Assembly: GCA_949318235.1 (NCBI GenBank)
Contig: OX439130.1
Coordinates: 44,973,521-45,037,520, forward strand
Source of the DNA: Ecdyonurus torrentis
Taxonomy: Eukaryota > Arthropoda > Insecta > Ephemeroptera > Heptageniidae
DNA length: 64,000 nucleotides
Reading direction: 5' to 3'
Position numbers and translations under genes: made by a program. Below are positions 41,009-53,995 of this stretch, piece after piece (position 1 is the first letter of the stretch; every line of letters starts with the position of its first letter). A model generated the notes under the pieces. It saw only the letters and a list, made by a program, of their open reading frames with translations. It was not told the origin of the DNA and did not search any database.

Positions 41009-42001
41009 GCCGAGTAAAATTAGGCAACTTGTGTCAACATCATAGAAATAGCCATCGTTCAAAGATCTGTAGAATACTCATGAATTAATGAGCATTCTTA
41101 ATTATGAGTAATTAGACATTTGTATATGTGTTTTTTTTGTTAATTTATTTATTCCTATAGTAATTTTAAAAAATTCACATTTTAATTTTTGTTCAATGTT
41201 TTTATATTTAAATTTGTCTTCTTTATTTATTTATTTTTTTTTTTTACCAATTTTACATAATAAAATAATAATAAAATATCGATTATTAATAAATTATAGC
41301 TTAATAAACACAATCAAACAAATCAGCCATGTTTTTAATTTTTTATTCATAGAAAATAAATTTATACAACATTATTGAACTTTTTTTATGTTTAATTTTT
41401 TTTATATTCGACGACAAAAAAAATGCATTGTATGCATAGAGTGATCGAAAAAGTTATGAATATTAAATAGTTTTTATGATTAAACCTTTTAGTAACAGCA
41501 TTTAAAAAAAAAAGTATTATGACAGTGTTTTATAATTGGCATGTGATTATTATTTGGTAATCGCTATTACTGTAGGATTGTATGAATAATTTTTTCCAAT
41601 CACTTATTTTACATATTTTTTTTTTCACCCTCATACTGTATTACATGACGATGTACCCCCACTTTAAAGTGCTCCAGGGGTATAAAATACAGAGTACATA
41701 AAAATGGTTTCCACCCCTTTTTTTATTTAGAATAAAAAATATATATAAAATAATACATATACAATCTATATTTTGATACAATGTTAAAATTGACTTCAAA
41801 GAGTGGAAACTGAGAGAGGGTGGCAAATGGTAGAAAGTGCATAATAAAATACCCTTCAATTTTAGCATAAAAGTGACATTTGTTTTTATATAATTTTATG
41901 ACAAATATAAAGTGACAGAATACTATTGATCGCTTAAAAAACCGTTTAGTTTTAATAAATGGAAAAATGTATAGATATATAATAAATAAAGAAGAAAAAA
42001 A
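41004..42001. other. AT-rich non-coding stretch
   Basis: No gene, RNA or element is supported. Overlapping frames at 41641-42037 (-) are AT-driven or extend into the tetranucleotide repeat. Confidence 0.55.
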
Positions 42002-42259
<258 letters not shown>

Positions 42260-42594
42260 CGGTATTGTGCAATAAATATGACTGCCAGTGCATTTTCATC
42301 CTGTAGGTTATGCAGCCAGCTTGTCCTTTTGCTTGCATGACAAATGTATAGTAATAAATGTTACAAGAAAACACAAATTTCTCTTGACTCTTAACTGCTC
42401 AAAAGCAGGAAGTTTGATAAAGATACAATTTAATATTCTACTGTTAACATCAATACAGTATTACAGTAGAATTAAGTTCCAAAAAAATGATTTTCATCTG
42501 CTAATATTATTATTACAAAAATCTATATTATTTTTTGAGAGTTACCCTAGAGATAAAATTCTTTATCTCCCTCGCTGATGTATCTCGAGGCAAG

Positions 42595-42875
42595 CAAATC
42601 TCGGCAGGCAGGCAGGCAGGCAGCTCACACGTGAATGCTTCACTTGAGTTGCCGCCACATTTCACGTGTCGCTGAGTCCTCCTCACGTGCTATATACCTA
42701 TCTGGCTACTGTACGCCGAGCTACGCTAAAGTACAAAAACACGGCACTCACTGACTAATTGACCAGCAAGTCTCTCTCATCTCTACACACTTATGTAGCT
42801 TTTCCTACCTCAACAAACCAAGCGAGCGAGCACTCCACTGCTCTAAGCAATCAACAAAATTATACGTACTAAACG
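42595..42875 (+). promoter_or_regulatory. Candidate promoter with three CACGTG E-boxes and a TATA box
   Basis: Within a GC-richer island, five GGCA units (about 42603-42622) are followed by CACGTG at 42628-42633, 42663-42668 and 42684-42689. A TATATA starts at 42691, next to the last E-box. Downstream, leader-like sequence (CTCACTGACTAATTGACC, then CT-rich and GCGAGCGAGC stretches) runs to a possible donor AAAC|GTATGT at 42874/42875. Three perfect palindromic E-boxes within 62 bp of a TATA box suggest a + strand promoter controlled by bHLH or bHLH-PAS proteins (Myc/USF/Clock type). There is no coding exon in the window to tie to it, and the initiator at the expected +1 is not canonical. Confidence 0.45.
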
Positions 42876-43287
42876 TATGTTTTCGTACTTTGTGCTTTCA
42901 CCAATCTCATTCTTCATAATACCATCTACTAGTGCAAAATTTAATTTAACAATATCTTGAGGAAAATTAATTATACAAATAGAAACAGTTTTTTTTATTT
43001 AATTGCATTTTATGTGATATTGTTTAATATAAGTAAACTAATTTAAATATTAAATTCATAAAGGAAATTTGATTAAATTTTTCTTATAAATGCTCCACAG
43101 AAAAAAAAACTGACAAATACTAAAAATATACACGTTTTATATAGACATACACCCTTGTAGCTCAAATTAAAATAGTATATATTTTATCAAGATAAAAATA
43201 ATTTCAATGATGATTGAAAAAGTTAGGATTTTTAATACACGTATAAAGAAAATAAAGTATAAATAAATATATAGAAGATGAATATGG

Positions 43288-43419
43288 GTTTGATTCCTCA
43301 TAGCACTTATGCCACCTTAAGGTTTTATAGAATTCCTATAATTACGCTTAGAAAACATAGCGTCTTATAGGATTCCTAACACCCGTAGGTGATTTAAGTG
43401 TATTGGTGATTAATCAAAC
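43288..43419. mobile_element. Small fold-back element, copy 2
   Basis: A 132-bp inverted repeat: the left arm starts GTTTGATTCCTCATAGCACT, the reverse complement of the right arm starts GTTTGATTAATCACCAATAC, and both pass through ACTTA..CACCT and ATTCCTATAA to an ACGCTTAGAAAAC centre. It aligns with the element at 8710-8828 along much of its length. No ORF or clear target duplication. Confidence 0.65.
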
Positions 43420-44231
43420 TATATATAAATTAATGTACTTTAAGATTCAACATTGAAAATTAAATAATATAATAAATAATCCATGCTACAAATATATTCT
43501 CATTGCCCCATATATGCAAAAATAAAGCAAATTTACTATTTTGTGTATAAGTATACTTTAGCAAGATATTTTACTTTGAAAGAGTTTTCTTGTACGAGCA
43601 GAAAATCATAAACACGATTTACACACATACACTCTTACATAATATCATTAACTAAAACTCTGCGTTACCTGTCATATTCATAAAATTAATTAAATAGATT
43701 AAAATATATCGAACGTGAACAACATTATCTTTATATTTGATGTGATTAAAAGTAAAAGCAATAAAATGTTTAATATTAAATGTAACTTGGTGTCAATCAT
43801 GTTAAAATAAAAAAATAAAATAAAAAAAGAAGAAGAAGAAACAACTTATAACTTAAGAGCATGCGTGACTAACTTTCAAAATAATAAATTAAAATAGATA
43901 ATTCAAAAATATATCATTTTGTATAATATATAGTAATTAATATAATTAAATTAATAATAAAATATTATACAATGTTAGTAATATATTAATAAATGTTTTT
44001 ATTCGAATGTTCCCTAAGGTTTAATTATTATTAATTGAGTTACAAGGGTGGTTTGTATTACCTTTTTATATTACTAGACTTTGGTGGTGTATATATGCAT
44101 GTTTGTATGTATGTGTGTGTGTGCATTTGAGAGATGAGTGGATGACCGGAGAGTCATAGGGAAGATAAAAAGTGATGACAGGTTGACACTGTTTTCTCAC
44201 CTCTTTGTTCAATATGATGTTTACCGTGAGA

Positions 44232-44272
<41 letters not shown>

Positions 44273-45976
44273 ACAACTTAGCGGCAAGATCTCAACTACA
44301 GAAAAAAAATGAGTGTGATAAAAAGTAATACTCACACTAAGTTTTATGATAGGGGAAAGTAAAGTAAGTCAAAAAGCCTCCCCCTGTCTCCCTTCCTCCA
44401 CATCATAACTAAACACGTTACGTATGTATTTCTAAAACTAAATGGATAGATAGTGGACGCACATCTGTTTGTCAGATATGGAAAATATTATATTTAAATT
44501 TGTTTTTCACTTGGAAAATCAAACATTTCAATCAAACTTTTAACAAACTTATGTGTTATATACTTTATAACATTTTTAGCAAAAAAGGTCAGGTCAAAGT
44601 AATTAATGTTATTATATTGTGTTTCTCTGTGTGTAAAAACTTGATATAGATATTTGACGTTCTTCGATTTATGCATCTGCATACATTTTGAAATGTAAAC
44701 CAATAAAATAAAAATACAGGCTTAGCAAAAATTGGCCATGAAACATGGCCATGAAAAACTTAGTTTGAAAATCACTCCGGAGCTAATTTTAATTGCTTAC
44801 AATAATAAAGATATTTAATTTTCATTTTTGGATTGAATATCTAACAGCTCACACATTCATAACTAGATTTAAAAATAAATAGCTATTTTATTGTCAAATT
44901 GTAAGTACTGTTCTGTTCTACATCATACTGCATATATTTTCAAATTTATGCAATATTTTGAACCTCAATTAGTTTATTTACAAGTTAATTTGGCATACTG
45001 TTAAATAAAATTTAACCATTTAAAATTACGAGTAAAAATTGGTAAATTAATTGCAACATATGACAAAGAGTATACTATTTTGTTGTAATTAGTGAAATAG
45101 GAAGTAACAATTTTTGTATAAACTAATTACGTACAGTAAAAATTAGTTATTAAACGCATCATATAAAATAATCGTATATATTATTATTATTATTAATTTA
45201 TTAATGTGAACTTTATTTAAACTGAAGATACTTTCATTCTAATTATTAAATTTTACAGAAATTTTCAACTAAATTTAGGCTTAATCTGGTATATAATTAC
45301 AATAATTATTATAAAGAAGAGAGATAGATAATTAGTTTTTTTTAAATTATTACATGTTACAACTACTGTTTTATTTTTCAGTAGATTTATTTCTTAATAT
45401 TATAGAAAAAATTTAATTGAATATATCTAAGTTTTAATTTGAGTTTAACATGTGAGATTTAAATCTCATGTTATGGTTTTAAAAATTTATAATAATTATT
45501 AAAATATTTTAAGACTAGATTTTTTTTTCAATATTGCATTAACAGATTTCTAGCTTAAAATATAAAACCTCTCTCTCTCTCTCTCTCTCTCCAATAATTA
45601 ACATAAAAAATGAACACATTTCGAAATAAAATAATATCATAACAATAGCAGGTTAAATATTGTAAAGAAAAATATTATCAAATCGTTACACATAATTTTT
45701 AAATTAGAGATATAAAATTTTTATCATATATACAAAAAATATCGAAAGCCTATTGTAAGAGAAAAAAAAAATATATATTTATATATATATTTTTTACCTC
45801 TATATAAAATTTATTTCTTTTCTTTCGTGTTTGAATTCCGTGTAAAATTTCTAATGAGAGAGTAAAAGAGTTTATTGGACAAAAGAAACATTAGTTTTGC
45901 TCTGAAATATATATCTGATATTTAATAAAACTATGACGTGCATCATGATTGATGGTCGTGCTATTGATATCTTTAG
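43420..45976. other. AT-rich non-coding stretch
   Basis: Aside from the GA tract and (CT)n at 45569-45591 nothing is supported. A donor-like AAAGAG|GTGAGA on the - strand near 44200 lacks an acceptor. Confidence 0.5.
44234..44270. repeat. (GA)n microsatellite
   Basis: About 37 bp of GA. Confidence 0.95.
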
Positions 45977-46081
45977 GTGCACGAGCACAGGGAAGCTGCA
46001 CGACAACATTTTAATGCCTTACTTTTTTTCTCTCGCTTTGAAATACAGTACACACAGTCATACATACACTATCATCTATGA
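45977..46081 (+). other. Candidate 105-bp exon
   Basis: TTGATATCTTTAG (AG at 45975-45976) precedes GTGCACGAGCACAGGGAAGC..., and the segment ends at ATGA|GTAAGT (GTAAGT at 46082-46087). It is GC-richer at its start. Two frames remain open: one through the donor (CTSTGKLHDNILMPYFFSL...), one to a stop in the last codon (VHEHREAARQHFNALLFF...). Neither peptide is recognised. The donor is a perfect consensus, the acceptor moderate. Confidence 0.3.
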
Positions 46082-46087
46082 GTAAGT

Positions 46088-47395
46088 GTAGATACGTGTG
46101 AATTTTATTTTACCTACGTATATAGGAGACCCTTTTCAATAATTATATCTTGATAATAATTTTAAAGAACCATAATATATCAAATTCACTTGCTATAATA
46201 GGAAATATTTGATAAGATAATCAAGTGCAACCATTTTAGATTAATTAGAATTATATTGCAAATATTTACAATTTGAATTAAAAATTTAATATTTACTTAA
46301 TTACTTAATATTATATTTGTATTTTTTCAAAGATGACTGAAATTTCTTTGTTTTTCATACGTAAAATATTCAACATTTCAGTTTTTATAATTCTTTAATT
46401 CTTTAATTAATTTTCTTAAAGTTTAATACTACAATGATTCAAATAAGTGAAATTAAAAGATAATAATAAATATATTTTAACAAAATTCTACAAACAATGG
46501 AACATAATAATATATTGTTATATAATCATGTATAATTTCACAGTAAACGTAAATCAATTCATTGTGTTCCAAAAAATTGCTTATTTTCCAAAGCAAAAAC
46601 AAAGCTAACATACTTAGAAATTTTGACAACTTAGTATTTGTGGAGAAGCTATATACTGTTGCTAAATAAATAAAACTAAGAATTCCATACTAAAAATTTA
46701 CATGTAGCACAAATATTTACAATCACTTGATATTTCCTTTTCATTGCAAATAAGCACGAAAACTCAATATAATCAAGTCAACATCTGTATAGTTTTGCAA
46801 ATTTCAATCTCTCCAATTCACCAGATGGATACAATTTTTTTTTTCTACGAATATTAAAGATTAATTTACCAAACTTGCATGCTCATTTATTTCTTTCTTT
46901 TTTATATATTTTTTTTTCACTAATATACCAATGAGTTAATTACTATTTCTGAACGTAATTAATAATTACCTTTACCTTGACTTTCAGTACTCTTGAGCCA
47001 TGACTATTATTATTATTATTTTAAATTAAATACAGCCCTATAACAACAAAGCAAAAATATATATACTTTCAAATCTTATCCTATTATACGTCCTCTAAAA
47101 AAATTAAAAACAGAAGAAAAAAAAGTCTGCAAGTCACTGATTGGGTGTTATCAAATCTATTAATCTTATTCTATACCACCCTAACAAACATTAAAAACAA
47201 TCGAAAGAGAGAGAAAAAAGTAGTCCCTCGTCAAAAAAAAAAAAAAAAAAAATCTGTTAGGGTTGATTTTTGTGTTAATATCTTTTTAAAAAAATTCTTA
47301 ATATATAATGAAATAAATAAATATATATATTTTTTTATTTTAAACAAAAACAAGAGATATTGTAGGTCCCCTATGGGTGACTCTACGGGATGCTG
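46088..47395. other. AT-rich non-coding stretch
   Basis: Poly-A at about 47229-47250. No gene is supported. Confidence 0.55.
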
Positions 47396-47399
47396 GAGA

Positions 47400-47620
47400 C
47401 TTTAAAGTTTTATTCTCACGCCTCTTGCGATTGAGCGCCATGCAGTAATTAGCAGCAAGCCCGCCATACATACATATATATATATACATATATATATACA
47501 AGCAAAACACCGACAGACAACTCAAAACTTTTTTCTAGTGGCGTCATTTTCAATCTCAAACCCACCTTCAGTTCTTTTGTCTTGCCGACAATTCACTCTC
47601 AGCAGGACGTCATGCTTTTT
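47400..47620 (+). promoter_or_regulatory. Candidate regulatory island with TAATTA site and initiator
   Basis: A GC-richer island contains GAGCGCCATGCAGTAATTAGC (homeodomain-type TAATTA core), a long TATATA stretch (47471-47500), GACAGACAACTCAAAAC, and CCTTCAGTTC, whose TCAGTT (47568-47573) fits the arthropod initiator. Promoter or enhancer identity is inferred from motifs only. Confidence 0.25.
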
Positions 47621-48632
47621 TTTTTATATATGTAATCTTAAATCAAATATTATTTTTATATGATTTTTAAAACAACTATTATATTAGACACAATGTATAT
47701 TATTGTTACCTTGTATATAATATTTGTTATAATTTACTTTAGTTTTTTCTTATTATTATTATTTGTTATTATTAATTGAAATTAGTTTGTTAATGTGTAT
47801 TATAGTTTTTATTATATGAGAGATAAGGTAATTAAATTTAAATTATATTATTTGTTAATGAAGATTATAAATAGCATTATTTATTTGTGTTTTTAATTCT
47901 GTTCATATTTTATTAAATAATTTTGGTTTTAAGACGTTTATTTCAATGTCATGTTTTATAGCAAAAGAAGAAATTATTAAATCAATACATATAGATATAC
48001 TATATAGATAATATATACATATAGATACTTATAGATATAAGATGATTTTATTACGTTCCATGTCTTTACAGAGTAAGAGAAGTTTGGTTTTCCCATATTT
48101 GTCAACAAATTTTGCTTTGAGCTTCTAATTTTATTAAATTACGTGTTGTTCTGAATGTATTTGTTCCAAAATGTAATGGTACCTTCATGTATGTATAACT
48201 AGCCCTGTATTTCACATAAAGCTCATGCTTGTGTGTAAAAATAATGAGAAGATTGGCTATCCCAACTTTTGCTTTCAGATTATAAATTTATTAAATAAAG
48301 TTTGTGTCTTTTTTAAATGCAATATTTATATGCACCTTTCATTTTCAAATTTATGTAGAGTATTTTACTGTTATCACTTTTTAATTTATAGAACTTTTGT
48401 GTTTTCGTCCATGTATTATATTATTTTTATACTAAATATTATTTGCAAAGGTTACATGTATATAGGCCAGACATGTAATCATGCCTAAAAAATCTCACAA
48501 TTCAAAAACAACAACTTTGGTCCCATCTTTTACATGAGTATTTTATATACGTTATTTGGTGTATTTTATACAATATTATCTTAAATTGAAATTTCTAAAC
48601 GGAGATTTCAAATATACATTTTTCATATAGAA
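47621..48632. other. AT-rich non-coding stretch
   Basis: The frame at 48225-48488 is Phe/Ile/Tyr-rich without a motif. No gene is supported. Confidence 0.55.
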
Positions 48633-48641
48633 CAATTTTTA

Positions 48642-48860
48642 AATGGACGTTATCGGTTTAGAGCGCGAGGAAACGCGGGTAAAGCTAAGCGTCCCCTAAT
48701 TTAACATTACGCTTATGGGGAAAAACACGTTTTTTCTGCAATTTCTGAGAAAACTACTCCGCCAATTTTGGAGAAATTTAAATGAGAAATACTAGACATA
48801 CTTTTACGTGTTTTGAGACATAGCAATTTTTTAAGAATTTTTTAAACCGATAACTCCATT
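48642..48860. mobile_element. 219-bp MITE with 9-bp target duplication (Mutator-like style)
   Basis: The element is flanked by a perfect 9-bp direct repeat CAATTTTTA (48633-48641 and 48861-48869). Directly inside are terminal inverted repeats AATGGACGTTATCGGTTTA on the left and, reverse-complemented, AATGGAGTTATCGGTTTA on the right, differing by one base. The interior is GC-richer near the left end (GAGCGCGAGGAAACGCGGG) and has no ORF. A 9-bp duplication next to short terminal repeats is typical of Mutator-like elements, so a non-autonomous member of that group is likely (inference). Confidence 0.8.
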
Positions 48861-49620
48861 CAATTTTTACGGAATATTTTAATTACAACTTAAAAAATCC
48901 CCCCCAAAAAAACTTATCTTTGTGACAAATTTTCTTTCAATAATTAATTTAAAGACCTTTTCAGTATATATATAGTTAAAATTTTATTCTCTTTTATTAT
49001 TATTATTTTCTCTGTGAATATAATCCCCAATAAACTAATGAGAATGCTATACGTAACATTAAAAGCTGTAGTAAATCGGTACTTAAAATTTAACAACTAT
49101 AGTGAGTAAAGAGCTGAGTTCCATGTAATGACATAAACACGACAAAACACTGGTTTAATTGGTGGCGTCAATTAAAGAGGCCAAGCCAGGTGATTTAACA
49201 TCTCCCGTATATGAAACACGTTAAACGAGTGAGAATACCAGACACAATAAAAATTTCTGTATCGTTTTGTTTTTCTAAGAATTTTAAATAAAAATTAAGT
49301 AATTAAAAATTGCATTTATATATATATATATTTTTGCATACATAATTTTTTTTAAATTCTATATTGATTTCGTCACAGTAATTTAATATGCCAAAAATAA
49401 AATGTTAAACAATTATTTAACTTTAGATGATAAAAAAGTATAAGGTATTTAATTTTGATGCTTTAAAGAATCATCTTTGCGTAACTATACCACCAGCATT
49501 GTTTTCTTCAAAAATTACAAAAAAAAAAGTGTTTAAAATGAAAAATTAACACCCATCAATTTGTTCCAAATCAGATAAAAATATTTTTTTAATATAAATA
49601 AACAATTTTTTTTATTACAG

Positions 49621-49653
49621 TTGAGAAAACGCGGATGGACGATGGTCAAAAAG
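49621..49653 (+). other. Candidate 33-bp microexon
   Basis: ACAATTTTTTTTATTACAG ends at 49620; the next 33 bp (LRKRGWTMVKK in frame 0) end at AAAAAG|GTATTT. Length is divisible by three and frame 0 is open. The exon is GC-richer than its flanks. The call rests on splice-site match only. Confidence 0.22.
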
Positions 49654-50143
49654 GTATTTTTGTTTTCGTCCAACTAACAAAAGACAATTCGAGCGGAAAA
49701 CAAGAAGAATATTTTCCTCCTCCTTCCCCCTCTCATCCAATAAACCACGTATATTTTAGATTTGTAATACAAATGTTGCAGTGGCGCCATCACTTTTCCC
49801 TTCACTTCAATTTTAAAATCAACGAATCGAATAATAAGAAAAAAAAGAACAAAAATATAAAAGGGATTTTCTTTTTTCTTCTTTTCTTAAACTCAATAAA
49901 ACTAACATGGGTGGTCCATTGGGAATAAAGATATGAAAGAAGAAAAAATAGAATAATATAATATAAAAAATATATTATATAAAAATAAATTTTAAAATCA
50001 TTGAGTGGAACAAAACAATTCATGTTTGTTTTTATCATTTTTTTTCTTCTTTATTCTATTTTTCTTGAATAAAAAAAAATGGAAATATATTTTTTTTTAA
50101 TAATTATTTCTAAATGTTTAATCATTGCTAGTTTACAAAAATC

Positions 50144-50188
<45 letters not shown>

Positions 50189-50940
50189 TCTTATAAGTAT
50201 CATAAAAATTACTTCCAATTTAAATAGTAAAATCGTGAAATCCTTATTTTTTTGTAATAAAAATTATCTTCTATGATTGGTTGTGCATTCATCCACAACA
50301 ACAAATAAAAATATATAAAAAAAAATTAAAGGTTTTGTTTTGTGGTTCTCGTCCTATGCATGCACATGGCATAACGTTTTTCTTTTTCTGATATTATCAA
50401 AAATCACGAAATATAAATACAAGAGAACGTTTTGAAAAGTAAACTATTATTATTATTATTATATACTTCTTGAAAATGTTGTTTTGTTATATCTTATAAT
50501 AATAATAAAAAAAAAATGAAATTGTCGAATGATTGTTATGATCGGAAAACTATGTATTGTCTTAAAAACTCTTTATGTTGTTCTTTTATTTATAAAAGAT
50601 ATAAATTGGATAACTGTAATTAATGTTTTTATTTATGAGCCTCAAGGTATTATGCGTCATCTTCATAATATTCAAAATTGTCACTCGGAAGTATTAAATT
50701 TCTCACGCATACGTTGATTAAATTTTCTTGATGAAAGCTCATACGTCATATTTATCTTAAAGGCATGTGGTTGAGTCTAGGTGATTTTTTTTTGTTTTTT
50801 TTTATTTTTATTTTTATTTATTTTTTTGTAATAGATACAATAAATTTACTGGACGTCTTCGTGATTTTCACAGGTTCCCTATAGGGATACCGTGAAAAAT
50901 ATATTGGCTTAGGCAGTCCATCTCAAGGAGAAAGTAATTT

Positions 50941-50960
50941 CCATAGACTTAAGTCTATGG
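50941..50960. repeat. Perfect 20-bp palindrome
   Basis: CCATAGACTTAAGTCTATGG is exactly self-complementary. It carries CATAGAC on both sides of a central TTAA, the same heptamer that follows TTAA in the family-2 MITE ends. This may be coincidence or the scar of an end-to-end arrangement. Confidence 0.6.
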
Positions 50961-51781
50961 TAATTTCACATACATGGATTTCTCAGGTTCTTTAATTACC
51001 ACTGATTAACATAACAATTTGACATGATAACTTCCACATTGTAAATTTTTATATTTTAACATATTTCCTCTCATATTTAATTGCAAATTGAAATCATTCA
51101 TATAAGGGTGTTTTAAGTGAAATTCAGTGTCTTTAGATTCAAACTGCAATGTTTTGAAGTTGAAATTTTGAGAAATATCAATACTTAAATTAATATAAAA
51201 GTAATCAGAAAATTTTGAAAATAAAACAAGCATTCACAAACGTAGACAAACACAAACTCTTCTTCGCAGCCTCTTCTTCTGAATAAAAATGTTATATATA
51301 CTATTTGGATCCAATTATATCAACGTTTAAAATTCTAATATACAATTAACTATATGATTTAATAATTACGTTACTAAAGGAGTGTTAAAAATTTTGTTTT
51401 CCTTTATATGTTTACTTATTAAAAATTTTAAGTTAAAAAAAAAAGAAGCAAAACATTGATTACATTTATAAATGAATAACAAAATAATATAAATACATGA
51501 TCAAATAAATCAACATCTAAAGGATATATAATATTTAAAAATATATAGTTTGAAAACTCATTTAGTTGAATTAATAATAAGGATCAAAGCAAAACATCTT
51601 ATAACAAAACAAATAAAATTTTATAAAATATAAATTAAATGAGAAATGTTCATATTAATGGAAAATAAAGGAAGGGTGTTAAATTTTGAGTGTGAAAGAG
51701 AAATTATTTTAGGGTCTTTAGGCTACGAATAAGAAAGTCACTCGTCTTTAAAATCAAAGTGTGAAGATGTTGAAACAATGG

Positions 51782-51786
<5 letters not shown>

Positions 51787-51875
<89 letters not shown>
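51787..51875. repeat. (GA)n microsatellite
   Basis: About 89 bp of pure GA. Confidence 0.97.
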
Positions 51876-51879
<4 letters not shown>

Positions 51880-53725
51880 CTTAATGTTTACTTTACAATT
51901 GGATTTAAATAAGATAATTGAGTCGAAGTGCTTGCTTATAAACTAAATACACAAAGTTGTCTTTCTTCTTGCTTATACAGAAAAGGGATTATATTATATA
52001 AACGATGATAATATTTTAATGTTAAAAGAGGGCGAGAGAAATAATTTTCTTATAAACTAAAGTATATAAGATCGAGTATATATATAATATAAATCTCAAA
52101 AAGCAAGTTGTCTAAATAAGTTTGTGTAAATGGAAGTTATATATAATAATATAAGATTTTACTTTGAGATATAATATATATTATAGTATTTAATGTCATT
52201 AACACTTTAAGATCAAACGACAGGTGGATTGTTAACTTACTGCCTATACTATGTGAAGTATATATATGTGCTCTATGTCTTCACAATTTTTAATCACGAT
52301 TTTTTTTATATATATTTTTAAATCGTGATTAAGTCTAATAAAAAAATTTGAAGGTAAAAATATTAAACTCATATTGTATTATAAAAGTTTTTAATTTGTA
52401 TCTGTACAAAACAAAACAAAAAAAAAAGTATTTTTTCTTTCTTTTTATATAAGATCATCTGTTGTCAAATTACATTGCTTTAATAACAAAGCAGCTGTAT
52501 AATGATTATAATTATTATATTGATATTATTATTAACAAATCGTAAAGTCTATGAGGTTAATGTATATTAAAAAAAAAGTGGTTTATAATTAAAGTATAAG
52601 AAATAATGTAATAATATTATTTTAATATATTGTAAAAATTCAAATGGATAATTTGTTAATAATAAAATTTTATTACGTATATTTAATAATATTTAAAAAT
52701 AAAAATGGCTTTAATATGTATGTAACAAAATATTATCAGTATTTAATAAGGATAAAATTGTATGATAAGGTTATAAACTATTTATTATATGATTTTAAAT
52801 TGATTTTTTATATATAAACTAATATAATATTTAATATTTTAGACATACATATAATATATAGTGTGTGTGTATAAAAATGCCACCCAAGTCGTTAGCTTTT
52901 CGTGTGTAAATAAAAGATAAGACTTAATTTTTTTTCTTATATTTTTGTCTGATCTTAATTTGTCAGCGTGTACTTGAGGTGACAACAATTATATATTATC
53001 TTAATTTTATTTAATTTGTCTGACTTTTTATTATTATTATTATTATTATAATTAACGGTATGTACATTTAATGCTATACGTTACGGAGTGTAATTAACTT
53101 TTTTTTAATAACTGGTCTATTTTTTTATGTATTTATATGACAATGAATTAATAGTTTTTATCATACTTATACAAAAAAAAAAAAAAAAAAAATGCACGAA
53201 CATTTATTTCATTGTTCTTAATTTTTATTATAATTATTGTTAATTTACGACTTAAAGTAGAGATTTTTTCGTTTCTGCAATCTCGATGATTAAATTGTTT
53301 ACTTACTGCTTTTCATTTGTGAATCAAAGAACTTGAACACTGAGTTTGCATTTATGAAACAGTTTCTAATGCAAGTCACTCATAGAATTGTAAAATAATC
53401 GAAGAGCATAATTTACAAAGTTATATGCTATATTATAGGAACTAATTTTATATAAATTAATTAAATTTATTGAGTTTGGCATTTAAATACAGTGTTTTAT
53501 ACAATGATAATAACACTATTAGTAATAAGCCAAGAAATTTCTTTAAAAAAAAATCTTCTGCACTATTATAAAAATAATACAATATTTTAATGTATAGTCG
53601 AAGTAAATCTTTATAATATATTTATTTATATATAAATTAAAGCATGTAATTTAATTCCACGTATGCCACCGTATATTACAATTTTTTCTGTGGACTGGAT
53701 AAAAGAGGCATGAAGTGGGCAGCAC

Positions 53726-53729
<4 letters not shown>
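51876..53729. other. AT-rich non-coding stretch
   Basis: Poly-A at about 53173-53192 and the hairpin above; otherwise nothing is supported. Confidence 0.55.
52290..52332. repeat. 13-bp-stem hairpin
   Basis: TTAATCACGATTT (52290-52302) and AAATCGTGATTAA (52320-52332) are perfect reverse complements around a 17-nt T/A-rich loop. It may be transcribed structure or a small insertion remnant. Confidence 0.5.

Positions 53730-53814
<85 letters not shown>
53730..53814. repeat. (GA)n microsatellite
   Basis: About 85 bp of pure GA, in the putative intron just downstream of the - strand first-exon candidate at 53890. Confidence 0.97.
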
Positions 53815-53816
<2 letters not shown>

Positions 53817-53889
53817 CAGTGGAGCGAAGAGTGATGCGATAGATGAGGCTAAGATAAGAAGATTCATGCCCAAGTGACGCCTGCTTTAC

Positions 53890-53995
53890 CTCAGAACACA
53901 CACACAAAAAAATCTAACTTGTAGTAGCACAAGCCAGCAGATATTGACTGATGAAACGTGAAATATGCCCAGCGTCGCGATCTTTAAATATAAAT
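53890..53995 (-). promoter_or_regulatory. Candidate - strand transcription start and first exon
   Basis: On the - strand, TATTTAAAGATCGCGACGC is followed by CACGTTTCATCAGTCAATAT, with TCAGTC (plus 53946-53951) matching the arthropod initiator. About 60 bp on is the donor TCTGAG|GTAAAG (plus CTTTAC at 53884-53889). The implied exon is GC-richer than its surroundings and has no ATG, as expected of a 5' leader. The TATA-like box is somewhat too far from the initiator. No downstream coding exon can be linked. Confidence 0.3.

Larger units (their letters stand above)
48870..51786. other. AT-rich non-coding stretch
   Basis: Poly-T at 50146-50185. GC-richer patch at 50860-50990 around the 20-bp palindrome. 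No gene is supported. Confidence 0.5.
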
